Source: Olivibacter sp. SDN3 (GTDB taxonomy: Bacteria; Bacteroidota; Bacteroidia; Sphingobacteriales; Sphingobacteriaceae). Taken from it: a DNA stretch of 64,000 nt. Numbering within the stretch: the stretch's first letter is position 1; each line of letters opens with the position of its first letter. This document shows positions 44,914 through 53,143 of the stretch, in pieces. A program made the position numbers and the translations under genes. Under the pieces are notes generated by a model. It did not search any database, was not told where the DNA came from, and saw nothing but the letters and a program-made list of their open reading frames with translations. The stretch covers positions 2,170,001 to 2,234,000 of the forward strand of contig NZ_CP060497.1 of assembly GCF_014334135.1 (NCBI RefSeq), written 5' to 3'.

Positions 44914-45588
44914 TTATTTAATTTTTTCAAAAGGATAACGTGACCATGCTTGCTCCAGCAGCTCTTCAGGACTTAGCTGCTGCTGGAAAATAGGCTGATG
45001 AAATCTATCCAGCTTGGTCAGCAAACGAATTAATTCCATTTTTTCCGTATGCGTCAGGTTGCCTGTTACGACTTGTGTCGCCCGACGGATTTTATGCATT
45101 TGCCCTTCCAATGCTGCTTCCCCTTTAGTACTTATATTAATAACTTTGCTGCGCTTATCTGATTCTGAATCCGTCTGGATAATCCAACCCTGTTTAAGTA
45201 AACGATTGATGATCTGCATACCTACAGGTTTTTCTTGTATATTCTTTTTAATAAGTTGCATTTTGGTCATTGCTCCAAAAGCCCTGAGGTTGATTAGATA
45301 AATAAATTCTTCTTGAGTAGAAAAGTCCGATCCAACAATGGCCGATTTGGAATAAGTGCGCGCATAACGATTGAGATGAACTAAGAGTGTATTGATAACG
45401 CTCTCCGGGCTGCGACCCTTTGTTTTACCTTCCCATTCAGGTTCCATGGTAGAAAGCTCTGTTTGAATATGGCTTTCATATAACCAACGTTTAAACCCCG
45501 CTATGTCGGGGGAGTGATTTTGTTCTTCATGATGATTTTCAAAGGTTTCTACTAAGGATATAACCTCCTGAAGTAAGCGGTAATTCAT
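44914..45588 (-). CDS. MarR-family transcriptional regulator of the carotenoid operon
   Basis: A 224-residue winged-helix protein from ATG 45586-45588 (MNYRLLQEV); eight further residues would need a TTG start. The DNA-binding part is TKMQLIKKNIQEKPVGMQ and INRLLKQGWIIQTDSESDKR, with the wing SDKRSKVINISTKGE typical of MarR. The N-terminal ~100 residues are longer than usual and may be an effector or dimerisation extension. It heads the crt operon, ending 6 bp before crtI, so it probably controls its own transcription and with it pigment synthesis. Palindromes just upstream are candidate sites. Confidence 0.9.
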   Translation of the reverse strand: MNYRLLQEVISLVETFENHHEEQNHSPDIAGFKRWLYESHIQTELSTMEPEWEGKTKGRSPESVINTLLVHLNRYARTYSKSAIVGSDFSTQEEFIYLINLRAFGAMTKMQLIKKNIQEKPVGMQIINRLLKQGWIIQTDSESDKRSKVINISTKGEAALEGQMHKIRRATQVVTGNLTHTEKMELIRLLTKLDRFHQPIFQQQLSPEELLEQAWSRYPFEKIK

Positions 45589-45637
45589 AACTTTCTTTTT
45601 AAAGTAGTACAATAATAAACTTTATTTTTAATATTTT

Positions 45638-45651
45638 GTTTATTTTTAAAC
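45638..45651 (-). promoter_or_regulatory. Palindrome GTTTA-TTTT-TAAAC upstream of the MarR/crt operon
   Basis: A perfect 5-bp-arm dyad 50 bp before the MarR start, in very AT-rich DNA. MarR proteins commonly bind such sites over their own promoters. AT richness makes chance occurrence easy, so this is only a candidate. Confidence 0.3.
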
Positions 45652-45723
45652 TAAAAATATCTTTTTGCGGAGAACTGTTAATGATAGATGATCAACGGAT
45701 TGGATGATATGATAGAAAATGTG

Positions 45724-45739
45724 TTATTTGTATAAATAA
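45724..45739. promoter_or_regulatory. Palindrome TTATTTGTATAAATAA, copy 1
   Basis: TTATTT-GTAT-AAATAA, identical to the sequence at 45892-45907 and preceded in both by ATGTGTT. It lies between the divergent MarR/crt operon and the HTH paralogue 2 gene. Confidence 0.45.
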
Positions 45740-45826
45740 GTTGAAATAACAAAACTGCATATAAATTTTTGTGCATAGCGGTAAGTGATATTGCTTTTAG
45801 AAGTTTTCCACAGGGTGTTGAGAAAT

Positions 45827-45850
45827 AAAAACAGGAATTTTCCTGTTTTT
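45827..45850 (+). promoter_or_regulatory. Perfect palindrome AAAAACAGGAA-TT-TTCCTGTTTTT upstream of HTH paralogue 2
   Basis: Eleven-base arms with a 2-nt centre, followed by more T, about 86 bp before ATG 45936. It matches the AACAGG/CCTGTT dyad before paralogue 1. As RNA it would resemble a terminator or attenuator; as DNA it could be an operator. Confidence 0.5.
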
Positions 45851-45891
45851 TTACGTGCATTTTCCTCTAGTATCGTGCGTTAATGTGTTGT

Positions 45892-45907
45892 TTATTTGTA
45901 TAAATAA
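45892..45907. promoter_or_regulatory. Palindrome TTATTTGTATAAATAA, copy 2
   Basis: Second identical copy, 28 bp upstream of the HTH paralogue 2 start at 45936, well placed to overlap its promoter. Confidence 0.45.
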
Positions 45908-45935
45908 ATAATCATTTAACATAAAACTATTGAAT

Positions 45936-46316
45936 ATGGACAAGCATTATGGAGAAATTATTGAGAAGGTGATGAGAAGAAACGGCTACAGCATCAGTGA
46001 AGCCGCAAGAACGATGAAAGTAAACAGACGTTCAGTTTACAATTGGTTTGATCAACCCAAACTCAAAGATAACCTGATCTTCAAAATAGGTTGTGCATTA
46101 CGTTATGACTTCTCTAAAGAGTTCCCGGAACTTTTTACCACTGAGGATTTTCAGAAAGCGTTTAGCAATACCCAAGTAAAACGTACTAATGTGGTAGATG
46201 AATTGGAAAAGACGAATTATTGGAAGGATAAATACATCAGCCTATTGGAAAAATATAATGCGATGCTCACTTATCAAAAGCAAAATAATCAAGGTCCGTT
46301 TGACTATGCAATCTAA
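45936..46316 (+). CDS. Small HTH DNA-binding protein, paralogue 2
   Basis: A 126-residue protein from ATG 45936 (MDKHYGEII), closely related to the one at 29458. The first 40 residues differ only at a few positions, and the FKIGCALRYDFSKEFPELF block is identical. Helix-turn-helix: YSISEAARTMKVNRRSVYNW. A C-terminal YWKDKYISLLEKYNAML segment is again suited to dimer formation. An ATG two codons upstream is also possible. The upstream region carries three palindromes, one shared in form with paralogue 1. Probably a small regulator; the targets are unknown. Confidence 0.8.
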   Translation: MDKHYGEIIEKVMRRNGYSISEAARTMKVNRRSVYNWFDQPKLKDNLIFKIGCALRYDFSKEFPELFTTEDFQKAFSNTQVKRTNVVDELEKTNYWKDKYISLLEKYNAMLTYQKQNNQGPFDYAI

Positions 46317-46331
46317 AACTATATATTAGGT

Positions 46332-46360
46332 ATACCGGCTATCTTTTGCGTAGCTGGTAT
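46332..46360 (+). terminator. Terminator-like hairpin after HTH paralogue 2
   Basis: ATACCGGCTA pairs with TAGCTGGTAT (one G-U), 16 bp past the stop. The following sequence is only moderately T-rich. Confidence 0.55.
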
Positions 46361-46417
46361 GCTTATATTATCGTTAGCTGTTCCACGCAAATCATCGTAA
46401 TGGGAGCGTAAAAGATA

Positions 46418-46455
46418 AAACACTAACCTTTCACTGCAGCGAAAAGTTAGTGTTT
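46418..46455 (-). terminator. Intrinsic terminator for the TssD-like gene (minus strand)
   Basis: AAACACTAAC (46418-46427) pairs perfectly with GTTAGTGTTT (46446-46455), with an inner CTTTC/GAAA(A)G extension. On the minus strand it is followed by TATCTTTT. Confidence 0.65.
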
Positions 46456-46533
46456 AGCAATAATAAGCTGTTCCTGTTTGAATAGGTTTATCCCAGGTAT
46501 TGTCAACAGTAGCTAGCTCCTCGATCCTGATCA

Positions 46534-47019
46534 TCATCTGGACGATGATAAGGCGCGATCCATAACGACGTCATCAATCACTAATTTTCTGGTATAAACG
46601 GATATCTGTGTTGATCCATAGCTGCTGTAACTGTCGCCCGCCGCAAAACTTTCCGAAGCATTCCCGGCAACAGCTTTATCAAAAACAATCGTTCGAATGA
46701 TTTTTCCATTGTATTTGTTCTCTACAGTAATTTTACCTTGTGCCTGCTCGGTTTCGCCGGCGATCCATTTGAGCAAGAAGGAGTCAAGACTGTATTTGAA
46801 ATCAATATTGACCATATGGGTGTCATAGGACCTGGCGATGGTGTCTTGAGACGGGTGATAACACGAGTAGGATACCGATCGTAATTGATAAGTTTGCGAG
46901 GTATTGGTTGCCGGGTCTGTCAATACAAATTTTACTTCGTTTTCAGCTTGTTGGGCAAAGGTGTTAATATTGCTGAAACAGCAGAAAATAAGCAGGAGGA
47001 AGCAAACTTTACTTTTCAT
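46534..47019 (-). CDS. Secreted TssD/Hcp-like protein
   Basis: A 161-residue protein from ATG 47017-47019. A longer frame to 47094 would overlap the neighbour and lacks a signal. A signal peptide ends NTFAQQ. The mature part follows the pattern of Bacteroidetes type VI tube protein TssD (Hcp): YQLRSVSYSCYHPSQDT, LDSFLLKWIAGETEQAQGKI, RTIVFDKAVAG and TQISVYTRKLVIDD. True TssD is cytoplasmic and has no signal peptide, and no other type VI gene is in the window. This is probably a relative of the fold with another job. It is the second gene of a pair with the DUF4870 protein, 13 bp apart. Confidence 0.6.
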   Translation of the reverse strand: MKSKVCFLLLIFCCFSNINTFAQQAENEVKFVLTDPATNTSQTYQLRSVSYSCYHPSQDTIARSYDTHMVNIDFKYSLDSFLLKWIAGETEQAQGKITVENKYNGKIIRTIVFDKAVAGNASESFAAGDSYSSYGSTQISVYTRKLVIDDVVMDRALSSSR

Positions 47020-47032
47020 AACTAAGTGCTTA

Positions 47033-47359
47033 TTAAAAACTGAACTTGCCTTCGAATATTTTCCCAACCAATGGTACCGGACGTTCGGTTTCATTGGATG
47101 CAGCGATGATTCCTAATAACATGAACACAAAAGGAATTAATGAAATCAGATAAAATAAGCTGCCTAAAGCGGGTACAATAGCAAGCACAACTACGCTAAT
47201 GACACTTAATACAACCGAGATGATGATGATTCCGAGCGATTGACCCAAATGGTAATTGATTAGGGTGTTTTTTTCCGTTGACTTTTTGTAAGTTAAATAA
47301 GCGATGACCCATCCGATGATAGTAATGTAGGCCACCATAGCCACTGTTTTATTTGTCAT
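47033..47359 (-). CDS. DUF4870/Tic20-like membrane protein
   Basis: A 108-residue protein with three or four helices: TVAMVAYITIIGWVIAYL, then the family motif INYHLGQSLGIIIIS, then LFYLISLIPFVFMLLGI. Members are small membrane proteins of unknown function. It lies directly upstream of the secreted TssD-like gene and is likely co-transcribed. Confidence 0.8.
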   Translation of the reverse strand: MTNKTVAMVAYITIIGWVIAYLTYKKSTEKNTLINYHLGQSLGIIIISVVLSVISVVVLAIVPALGSLFYLISLIPFVFMLLGIIAASNETERPVPLVGKIFEGKFSF

Positions 47360-47533
47360 GATTTTTAAAAATTTAATTTAAGCTTGATGAAGCAAAGATA
47401 GAAGGGGTGAATGACGCGTGCCAGAAAAGACAGTCTACAAAAGAGCTACCTCTAAAAAATCGTATGTCTACAATGCGTCTACGGATTGTTTTTAAATTAT
47501 TATTAATCAGTGTTTTGCGAGTATTTTTTGAAC

Positions 47534-47565
47534 AGCTAAACTTGCATATAAGCACAAGTTTAGCT
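47534..47565 (+). promoter_or_regulatory. Perfect 11-bp inverted repeat just upstream of the TPR/LuxR gene
   Basis: AGCTAAACTTG (47534-47544), 10-nt spacer, CAAGTTTAGCT (47555-47565), 11 bp before ATG 47577. A TTG-N20-TATGTTTG promoter-like pair (47542-47572) overlaps it but would put transcription start at or beyond the ATG. Either a regulator binding site or an mRNA hairpin that would hinder ribosome access. Confidence 0.5.
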
Positions 47566-47576
47566 ATGTTTGATAG

Positions 47577-49439
47577 ATGCATCTGCCTGTTAAACCTTTT
47601 ATAATCGTAATCATTTTACTCTTCGTTTGCACGGGTAAAGGAAGTGCGCAAGCGATTTACATAGATTCATTAAAGCAGTTATTGACGCAACAGAACCTTT
47701 CAAAGGGAGACGAAGTGATCGCTTTATGTCAATTGGCACATGCTAATTTCGAACAGGATTTATCGCTTTCTTTCCGACTGGTGGATAAGGCACTTGCAAT
47801 CGGTGAAACACTAGACGATGGGAAAGGTAAAGCATTGGCCTTTGGAACCCTTATACACTTATATGTACAGCGACAGGAAATACAAAGGGCTTATGAAAGC
47901 CGGGATAGCGCTCTATATTATGCCGATAGAACGGAAGATCGCATAGCGAAGGGCTTTGTGTGGTTTAGAAGTGGGTGGCTAGATATTATTGATGATGAAA
48001 ATGATCAGTCCATAAGGAAGTTGCTCCAAGCGCTCAATTATTTTAAGGGACAGGGGGCAGATGCTTATGAAAGCTTGGTTTGCCATTATCTTGCAAGTTT
48101 TTATGGTTATGGCAATGATGCCGCCAAGCAGGAAAGGTATGCACGCATGTGTTATGAAAGCGCACTGAAGAGCAAGCAGGTAGATGCCTTGAATACGGCT
48201 TATTATACGCTGGGTCAGAGTTATTACGATCGGTTTAAACTGGATACTACCACACGTTATTTGCTCGATTCTGCCTTAGCCTTCAATAAAAAGTCGCTCA
48301 ACCTTTCAGCAAGGCAGGCAGGAAGACTGATCGTACAAAGCAATACAGCGGCGGTGGCCTTGAATACAGCGAATAGCTATTTTCAGTATTTCCCAGATAC
48401 ATACCGTGATAGCGCTGAGAAGTATATCGACGTTGCTATGGATATTGCTGGCAGAACAAACCTACAAGAGGTCTTATTGAATGGCTATGGTTTAAGAAGT
48501 GAGTATGCCGTGAGAGACGGTGATTTTAATCGGGCGGAACGTATCTTGCTGCAGGGGCTGGCAAACACGGAGGCGACAGTGGTGAAAATGCCGGTAACAA
48601 AAGCTCGCATTTTTCAGGCGCTGTCACGCATTGCAGAAAATAAGGGAGATAGGGCTGCTGCACTCCATTACCTGAAGCAGTATATACAATTTAATAAAGA
48701 GGCGTTTAATGAGGAGAAATTACATAGCATACAGAAAATAGAAGCACAATATCAATCCGTAAAAAAAGAACAGGAAATAGCTTACCTGCAACAGCAAGCT
48801 GCGTTTAATAAAAAGCGGAATATATTATATGTTTGTTTGGGATTTACAGGGATAGCCTTGCTGCTGTTGTTACTCAGTTCGTATAATTACAAGCTAAAGG
48901 CCTCTATCAGAAGGCAGAAGCTGATCGATAAGGAAAAGCAAGAGGCGGAGTTGCGGGCTCGGTTAAAAGAGGCGGAAATGCTTCAGCTACATGCCGAACA
49001 GTCGTTGTTGAAAGAACGGCAGGAACGACTTGAAAAAGAAGTGCTTGCAGGTAGTTTACAGATATCGGAAAAAAATGAACTCTTGGAATTGCTGCCCACG
49101 AAGGTGGGACGCCAAAGCAACCTTAGCATCGACGAACAGATTAAGCGTATTGTTAAACAGCAGAAGCGGATGGATAAGGATTTTGACGAGCATAAGACAG
49201 GTTTTTTTGAGGTCAGCCCGGCTTTTGTTGAGCGACTGCAAGAAAAGGCCAAGCATACATTGACCCGTCTCGACCTGAAATACTGTGCTTATATTCTGAT
49301 GGGTCTGCCAAATAAAGAAATATCCCTTCGTTTAAATATAGAGCCCAAAAGCATCCGGATGGCTCGTTACCGTATTAAACAGAAGCTAGGACTGGATAAA
49401 GATCAACACCTCGATCATTTTATCCGATCACAACAGTAG
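47577..49439 (+). CDS. TPR sensor with C-terminal LuxR-type HTH
   Basis: A 620-residue protein with signal peptide (cleaved near GSAQA, residue 26). TPR-like helical repeats fill residues 30-400. A membrane helix follows (ILYVCLGFTGIALLLLLLSS, about 418-440), then a charged coiled coil (QEAELRARLKEAEMLQLHAE). The C-terminal HTH matches the LuxR pattern without a typical receiver: LTRLDLKYCAYILMGLPNKE, SLRLNIEPKSIRMARYRI and KQKLGLDKD. It parallels the TPR/AraC protein at 22964 in layout. It may control the neighbouring SusC/SusD operon 594 bp downstream, but this is not shown. Confidence 0.9.
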   Translation: MHLPVKPFIIVIILLFVCTGKGSAQAIYIDSLKQLLTQQNLSKGDEVIALCQLAHANFEQDLSLSFRLVDKALAIGETLDDGKGKALAFGTLIHLYVQRQEIQRAYESRDSALYYADRTEDRIAKGFVWFRSGWLDIIDDENDQSIRKLLQALNYFKGQGADAYESLVCHYLASFYGYGNDAAKQERYARMCYESALKSKQVDALNTAYYTLGQSYYDRFKLDTTTRYLLDSALAFNKKSLNLSARQAGRLIVQSNTAAVALNTANSYFQYFPDTYRDSAEKYIDVAMDIAGRTNLQEVLLNGYGLRSEYAVRDGDFNRAERILLQGLANTEATVVKMPVTKARIFQALSRIAENKGDRAAALHYLKQYIQFNKEAFNEEKLHSIQKIEAQYQSVKKEQEIAYLQQQAAFNKKRNILYVCLGFTGIALLLLLLSSYNYKLKASIRRQKLIDKEKQEAELRARLKEAEMLQLHAEQSLLKERQERLEKEVLAGSLQISEKNELLELLPTKVGRQSNLSIDEQIKRIVKQQKRMDKDFDEHKTGFFEVSPAFVERLQEKAKHTLTRLDLKYCAYILMGLPNKEISLRLNIEPKSIRMARYRIKQKLGLDKDQHLDHFIRSQQ

Positions 49440-50032
49440 TGCAAAAAATATCAAATAGGTATTAAACCCTGATTATCCATCAAACTTTCGATATCACCGT
49501 AGCACGCTGCTATGCTTTTTATCTCCAAACAACTTGATTTTTGTAGCTTTAGCGCTTATCACGAATCCTAATGTGTGATCTAAGTTAAAGCTTTTATAGT
49601 CCAAGACAATTATTGAATCGGACGGGCTGAAAAAACATTTCCATCGTTGGCATTTTACTACAACTTGAGGAATTTTTTCAAATTGATGTGATGCATCTAG
49701 TGCTATTGCATACGTGTAAAGGAATTTTTACTAAAGAATTTGGTGTTTTTGTTATTGCTTATATCGTGTTAATAAGTGTTTGTAAGACAGTTTAAAAGTA
49801 TGGCGATAAAATAATTTTTGTCTTTTCTCGATAAATGATTCCCCTACGGCATCTATCTCCACTTATAATAGGGAAGCTAAATGCTCGTTTTCGGTAAAAT
49901 AATTGTAGCTAGAACGTTTAAATTTTAAGTGCCGATATAATTTTCATAGCAGATGAGCATACGACGTATACCTACCGATACTTTCTTCATATTCCGTAAT
50001 AAACTAAGTTTAACCATATCAATTTATAACGC
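49440..50032. other. 593-bp intergenic region upstream of the third susC
   Basis: No open frame of note. AT-rich DNA that should hold the susC promoter and a long leader. A TAATTTTTG stretch near 49811 resembles a -7 box loosely, but no confident -33/-7 pair was found. Confidence 0.4.
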
Positions 50033-53000
50033 ATGAATCAATATTACAGATGGTTCCTGCTCTGTTTGTTTTGGTGTATTGGCAGTAGTTCTCTGCTTTA
50101 TGCCCAACAAACGGTTAAAGGAACAGTTAGCGATGAGGGTGGGCCACTACCCGGTGTTACCGTACAGGTGAAAGGTAAACAAAACAGTGTGCAGACTACA
50201 TCTGAGGGAAATTATGAAATACAAGCGCAAGAAGGCGAAACGCTGGTGTTTTCTTATATAGGTTATGCCAGAAAAGAGGTACCTGTAGGAAATGAAGCAA
50301 ACATGAACGTGGTTTTGGAAATGGAAGCAAATGCTTTGAACGAAGTTGTGGTAAGCGCTTTGGGAATAAAAAGGGAAGCAAAGGCACTGGGATATTCTAC
50401 GACCCGGGTGGAAGGCGATAAGTTTACGCAGTCGCGTGATGTTAACCTGGGTAATGCCTTAACAGGTAAAGTAGCAGGTGTAAGCGTTTCTAATAATGCC
50501 ACTGGCGCCTCAGGAAGTAGTCGCGTGGTTATCCGGGGGAACGCATCCATGACCGGAAACAATCAACCGCTTTACGTCATCGATGGGGTGCCGTTTGACA
50601 ATACCAACCAAGGAAGTGCCGGACAATATGGTGGACTTGATCTCGGTGATGGTTTATCTAATATCAATCCGGATGATATTGAAGATATTCAGGTGCTTAA
50701 AGGTGCAGCAGCTTCGGCACTTTATGGTTACAGAGGTGGAAATGGGGCAATACTGATTACCACCAAAAGTGGTAAAGCGGGAGAAGCCTTATCGGTGGAA
50801 CTGAATAATAACTTTACGGTAAATAAGATAATTGATTTCAGAGAGTTTCAGCAAGATTACGGACAGGGCACGCAAGGCGTGAAACCTACTACAGCGAACA
50901 GTGCACTCAATTCCGCCGTATCGAGTTGGGGCCCCCGTTTTGATGGTTCGGAAGCTGTGAACCTGCGTGGAGACACTTATGCGTATTCCCCCGGGCCTGA
51001 TAATTGGAAGAATTTTTATAGAAACGGTATTAACAATCAAACTTCCATTGCTTTGGCCGGAAGCAGCGAGAAAGTACGTTACCGGGTTGGATTGTCAAAC
51101 CTATATAACACACCAAACGTCCCTAATTCGAATATGAAGCAGCAGGGGATCAACACCAATACCAGCTATCAGATTACAGATAAACTGGAATTGACCATTA
51201 CTGCTAATTATATATTCGAGCAGGTGAAAAATAGGGCCTTGTTGGCCGATAATTCGACAAATGTGAACGCGTCGACCATGTACCTGGGCAATGGATACGA
51301 TATCCGTTGGTTGAACCCTTATCGTAATGCTGATGGCAACGAACTGCTGCCGGGTACTAATCTGTATTTTAATAACCCTTATTTTCTAGCTTATGAGCAC
51401 GAAAACAATACCGACCGCAACCGCCTAACAGGGGCCGCCACATTAAAATATGATATTCTTGACTGGCTTTCGGTACAAGGACAGGTAAGTCGGGATGGTT
51501 ATGTCTTCCAATTCAGAAAAGTTACTCCTACCGGTACAGCTTACGCAAATGGTGGGGAACTTACGGAGTATGAACGTAATTTCCGGGAGCTGAATGCCAA
51601 TTTTCTGGTTACTGCCAATCGAAATATTGGAGAAAATTTTAGCGTGAATGCGTCGGTGGGTGGCAATACGCAAGATAATATCAATCGTGCTTATGGTTTG
51701 CTGGGAGGTGCTGCAGGCCCTTTCATTGTGCCTTATGTGTACAATATCAACAATATTAATGCCCCGAACACCAAGTATGTGCCGGAGTATGAGCGCTTGC
51801 GTGTGAACTCGTTCTATGGTACGGCCGATTTTGGTTATAAGGATTACCTTTTCCTGAACTTTACTGCTAGAAACGACTGGTTCTCTACGCTGAACCCGAC
51901 CAACAATAGCTACTTCTATCCTTCGGTAAGTACCAGTTTCGTATTCAGTGAAGCGTTTGACCTTCCGGAAGTGATCAGTTTTGCCAAATTCAGGGCTTCC
52001 TACGCAGAATCGTCTAACGGAACAACACCATACCAGAATTTATTGAATTTTTCACTACAAACTTATGATAAGGATGGTGTGCCGTTGGGCTATGTGAGAA
52101 ATGAAAATGTACCCAATACCGACCTCCGACCGGTGCAGATCCGCGAGTACGAGGCAGGCCTGAATATGCAATTCTTCAACAACCGTTTAAATATAGATGC
52201 TGCGGTTTATCAAAAGGACACCAAAGACGATATTGCGATCATTAGTACCAGTACCGCCTCAGGATATAATGCGGCCATTCAGAATATTGGTGAGGTACGC
52301 AATAGAGGAATCGAAGGTTTGATCTCGGGAACGCCTATTCAGAATGATAACTTCTCATGGAATACCAGCCTCAATTTAGCCTTTAATGATAGTCAAATCC
52401 GATACCTCGGTGAAGGAATTAATGCCCTCACCATACAGGGGTCGGAAGCGGCTTTTGGTGATGGGGTTGTTGTAAGTAATGTAATTGGTCAACGTTATGG
52501 CCAAATTATGGGCTTTGCCTATCAGCGCGATGAGGCGGGCAACATCATTTATGGAGACAATGGAAACCCCTTGAGGACGGACGGAATTGTACCATTAGGT
52601 TCGGGAGTTTACAGAACCACAGGTGGTTTCTCCAATCAATTCCAATACAAAAACTTCACGCTTGGTATGTTGTTCGACTTTAAATTTGGAGCAAAACTAT
52701 TCTCGGCCACTAACCTACTGCTCTATAACGGAGGCTTACATGAAGAGACTCTCGATGGTAGGGAAGGTGGAGTTATCGGTGTGGGCGTAACCCAGGATGG
52801 AAGTCCAAACACCGTGGCTGTTCCCGCACAGAATTATTACCAGAATTTAGCCATCAACAACAACATTGCAGAAGAATTTGTGTATGACGCTAGTTTTATC
52901 AAACTACGGGAGCTATCATTGGGATATACGCTTCCTAACGAATTGGTACAGCGGACGCCGTTTAAAGCAGCAACTTTTTCTTTAGTGGCCAGAAACCTTT

Positions 53001-53131
53001 GGACATTATTGAAGCATACACCAAATATCGATCCGGAGTCTGCATATAATAATTCCAATGCGCAGGGTTTGGAAGCTACCTCCAATCCGCCTATTACGAG
53101 TCTTGGTTTTAACGTAAATATGAAGTTTTAA
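50033..53131 (+). CDS. SusC/RagA-type TonB-dependent transporter
   Basis: A 1032-residue outer-membrane importer. Signal peptide ends SLLYAQQ. The carboxypeptidase-like domain (KGTVSDEGGPLPGVTVQV) is followed by the plug (NALNEVVVSALGIKREAKAL, with the variant 'LGIKREAK' TonB box common to one SusC branch), then VLKGAAASALYGYRGGNGAI and the barrel. There is no STN domain. The SusD gene follows after 12 bp. No enzyme genes are linked, so this pair may import peptides or simple glycans. Substrate unknown. Confidence 0.95.
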   Translation: MNQYYRWFLLCLFWCIGSSSLLYAQQTVKGTVSDEGGPLPGVTVQVKGKQNSVQTTSEGNYEIQAQEGETLVFSYIGYARKEVPVGNEANMNVVLEMEANALNEVVVSALGIKREAKALGYSTTRVEGDKFTQSRDVNLGNALTGKVAGVSVSNNATGASGSSRVVIRGNASMTGNNQPLYVIDGVPFDNTNQGSAGQYGGLDLGDGLSNINPDDIEDIQVLKGAAASALYGYRGGNGAILITTKSGKAGEALSVELNNNFTVNKIIDFREFQQDYGQGTQGVKPTTANSALNSAVSSWGPRFDGSEAVNLRGDTYAYSPGPDNWKNFYRNGINNQTSIALAGSSEKVRYRVGLSNLYNTPNVPNSNMKQQGINTNTSYQITDKLELTITANYIFEQVKNRALLADNSTNVNASTMYLGNGYDIRWLNPYRNADGNELLPGTNLYFNNPYFLAYEHENNTDRNRLTGAATLKYDILDWLSVQGQVSRDGYVFQFRKVTPTGTAYANGGELTEYERNFRELNANFLVTANRNIGENFSVNASVGGNTQDNINRAYGLLGGAAGPFIVPYVYNINNINAPNTKYVPEYERLRVNSFYGTADFGYKDYLFLNFTARNDWFSTLNPTNNSYFYPSVSTSFVFSEAFDLPEVISFAKFRASYAESSNGTTPYQNLLNFSLQTYDKDGVPLGYVRNENVPNTDLRPVQIREYEAGLNMQFFNNRLNIDAAVYQKDTKDDIAIISTSTASGYNAAIQNIGEVRNRGIEGLISGTPIQNDNFSWNTSLNLAFNDSQIRYLGEGINALTIQGSEAAFGDGVVVSNVIGQRYGQIMGFAYQRDEAGNIIYGDNGNPLRTDGIVPLGSGVYRTTGGFSNQFQYKNFTLGMLFDFKFGAKLFSATNLLLYNGGLHEETLDGREGGVIGVGVTQDGSPNTVAVPAQNYYQNLAINNNIAEEFVYDASFIKLRELSLGYTLPNELVQRTPFKAATFSLVARNLWTLLKHTPNIDPESAYNNSNAQGLEATSNPPITSLGFNVNMKF

Positions 53132-53143
53132 AGAAGTAATCGA

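Noticed and set aside
45827-45850. AACAGG palindrome as a simple terminator of an upstream gene
   Set aside because: No plus-strand gene lies upstream within the intergenic region and the loop is only 2-4 nt. An operator or leader attenuator is more likely.
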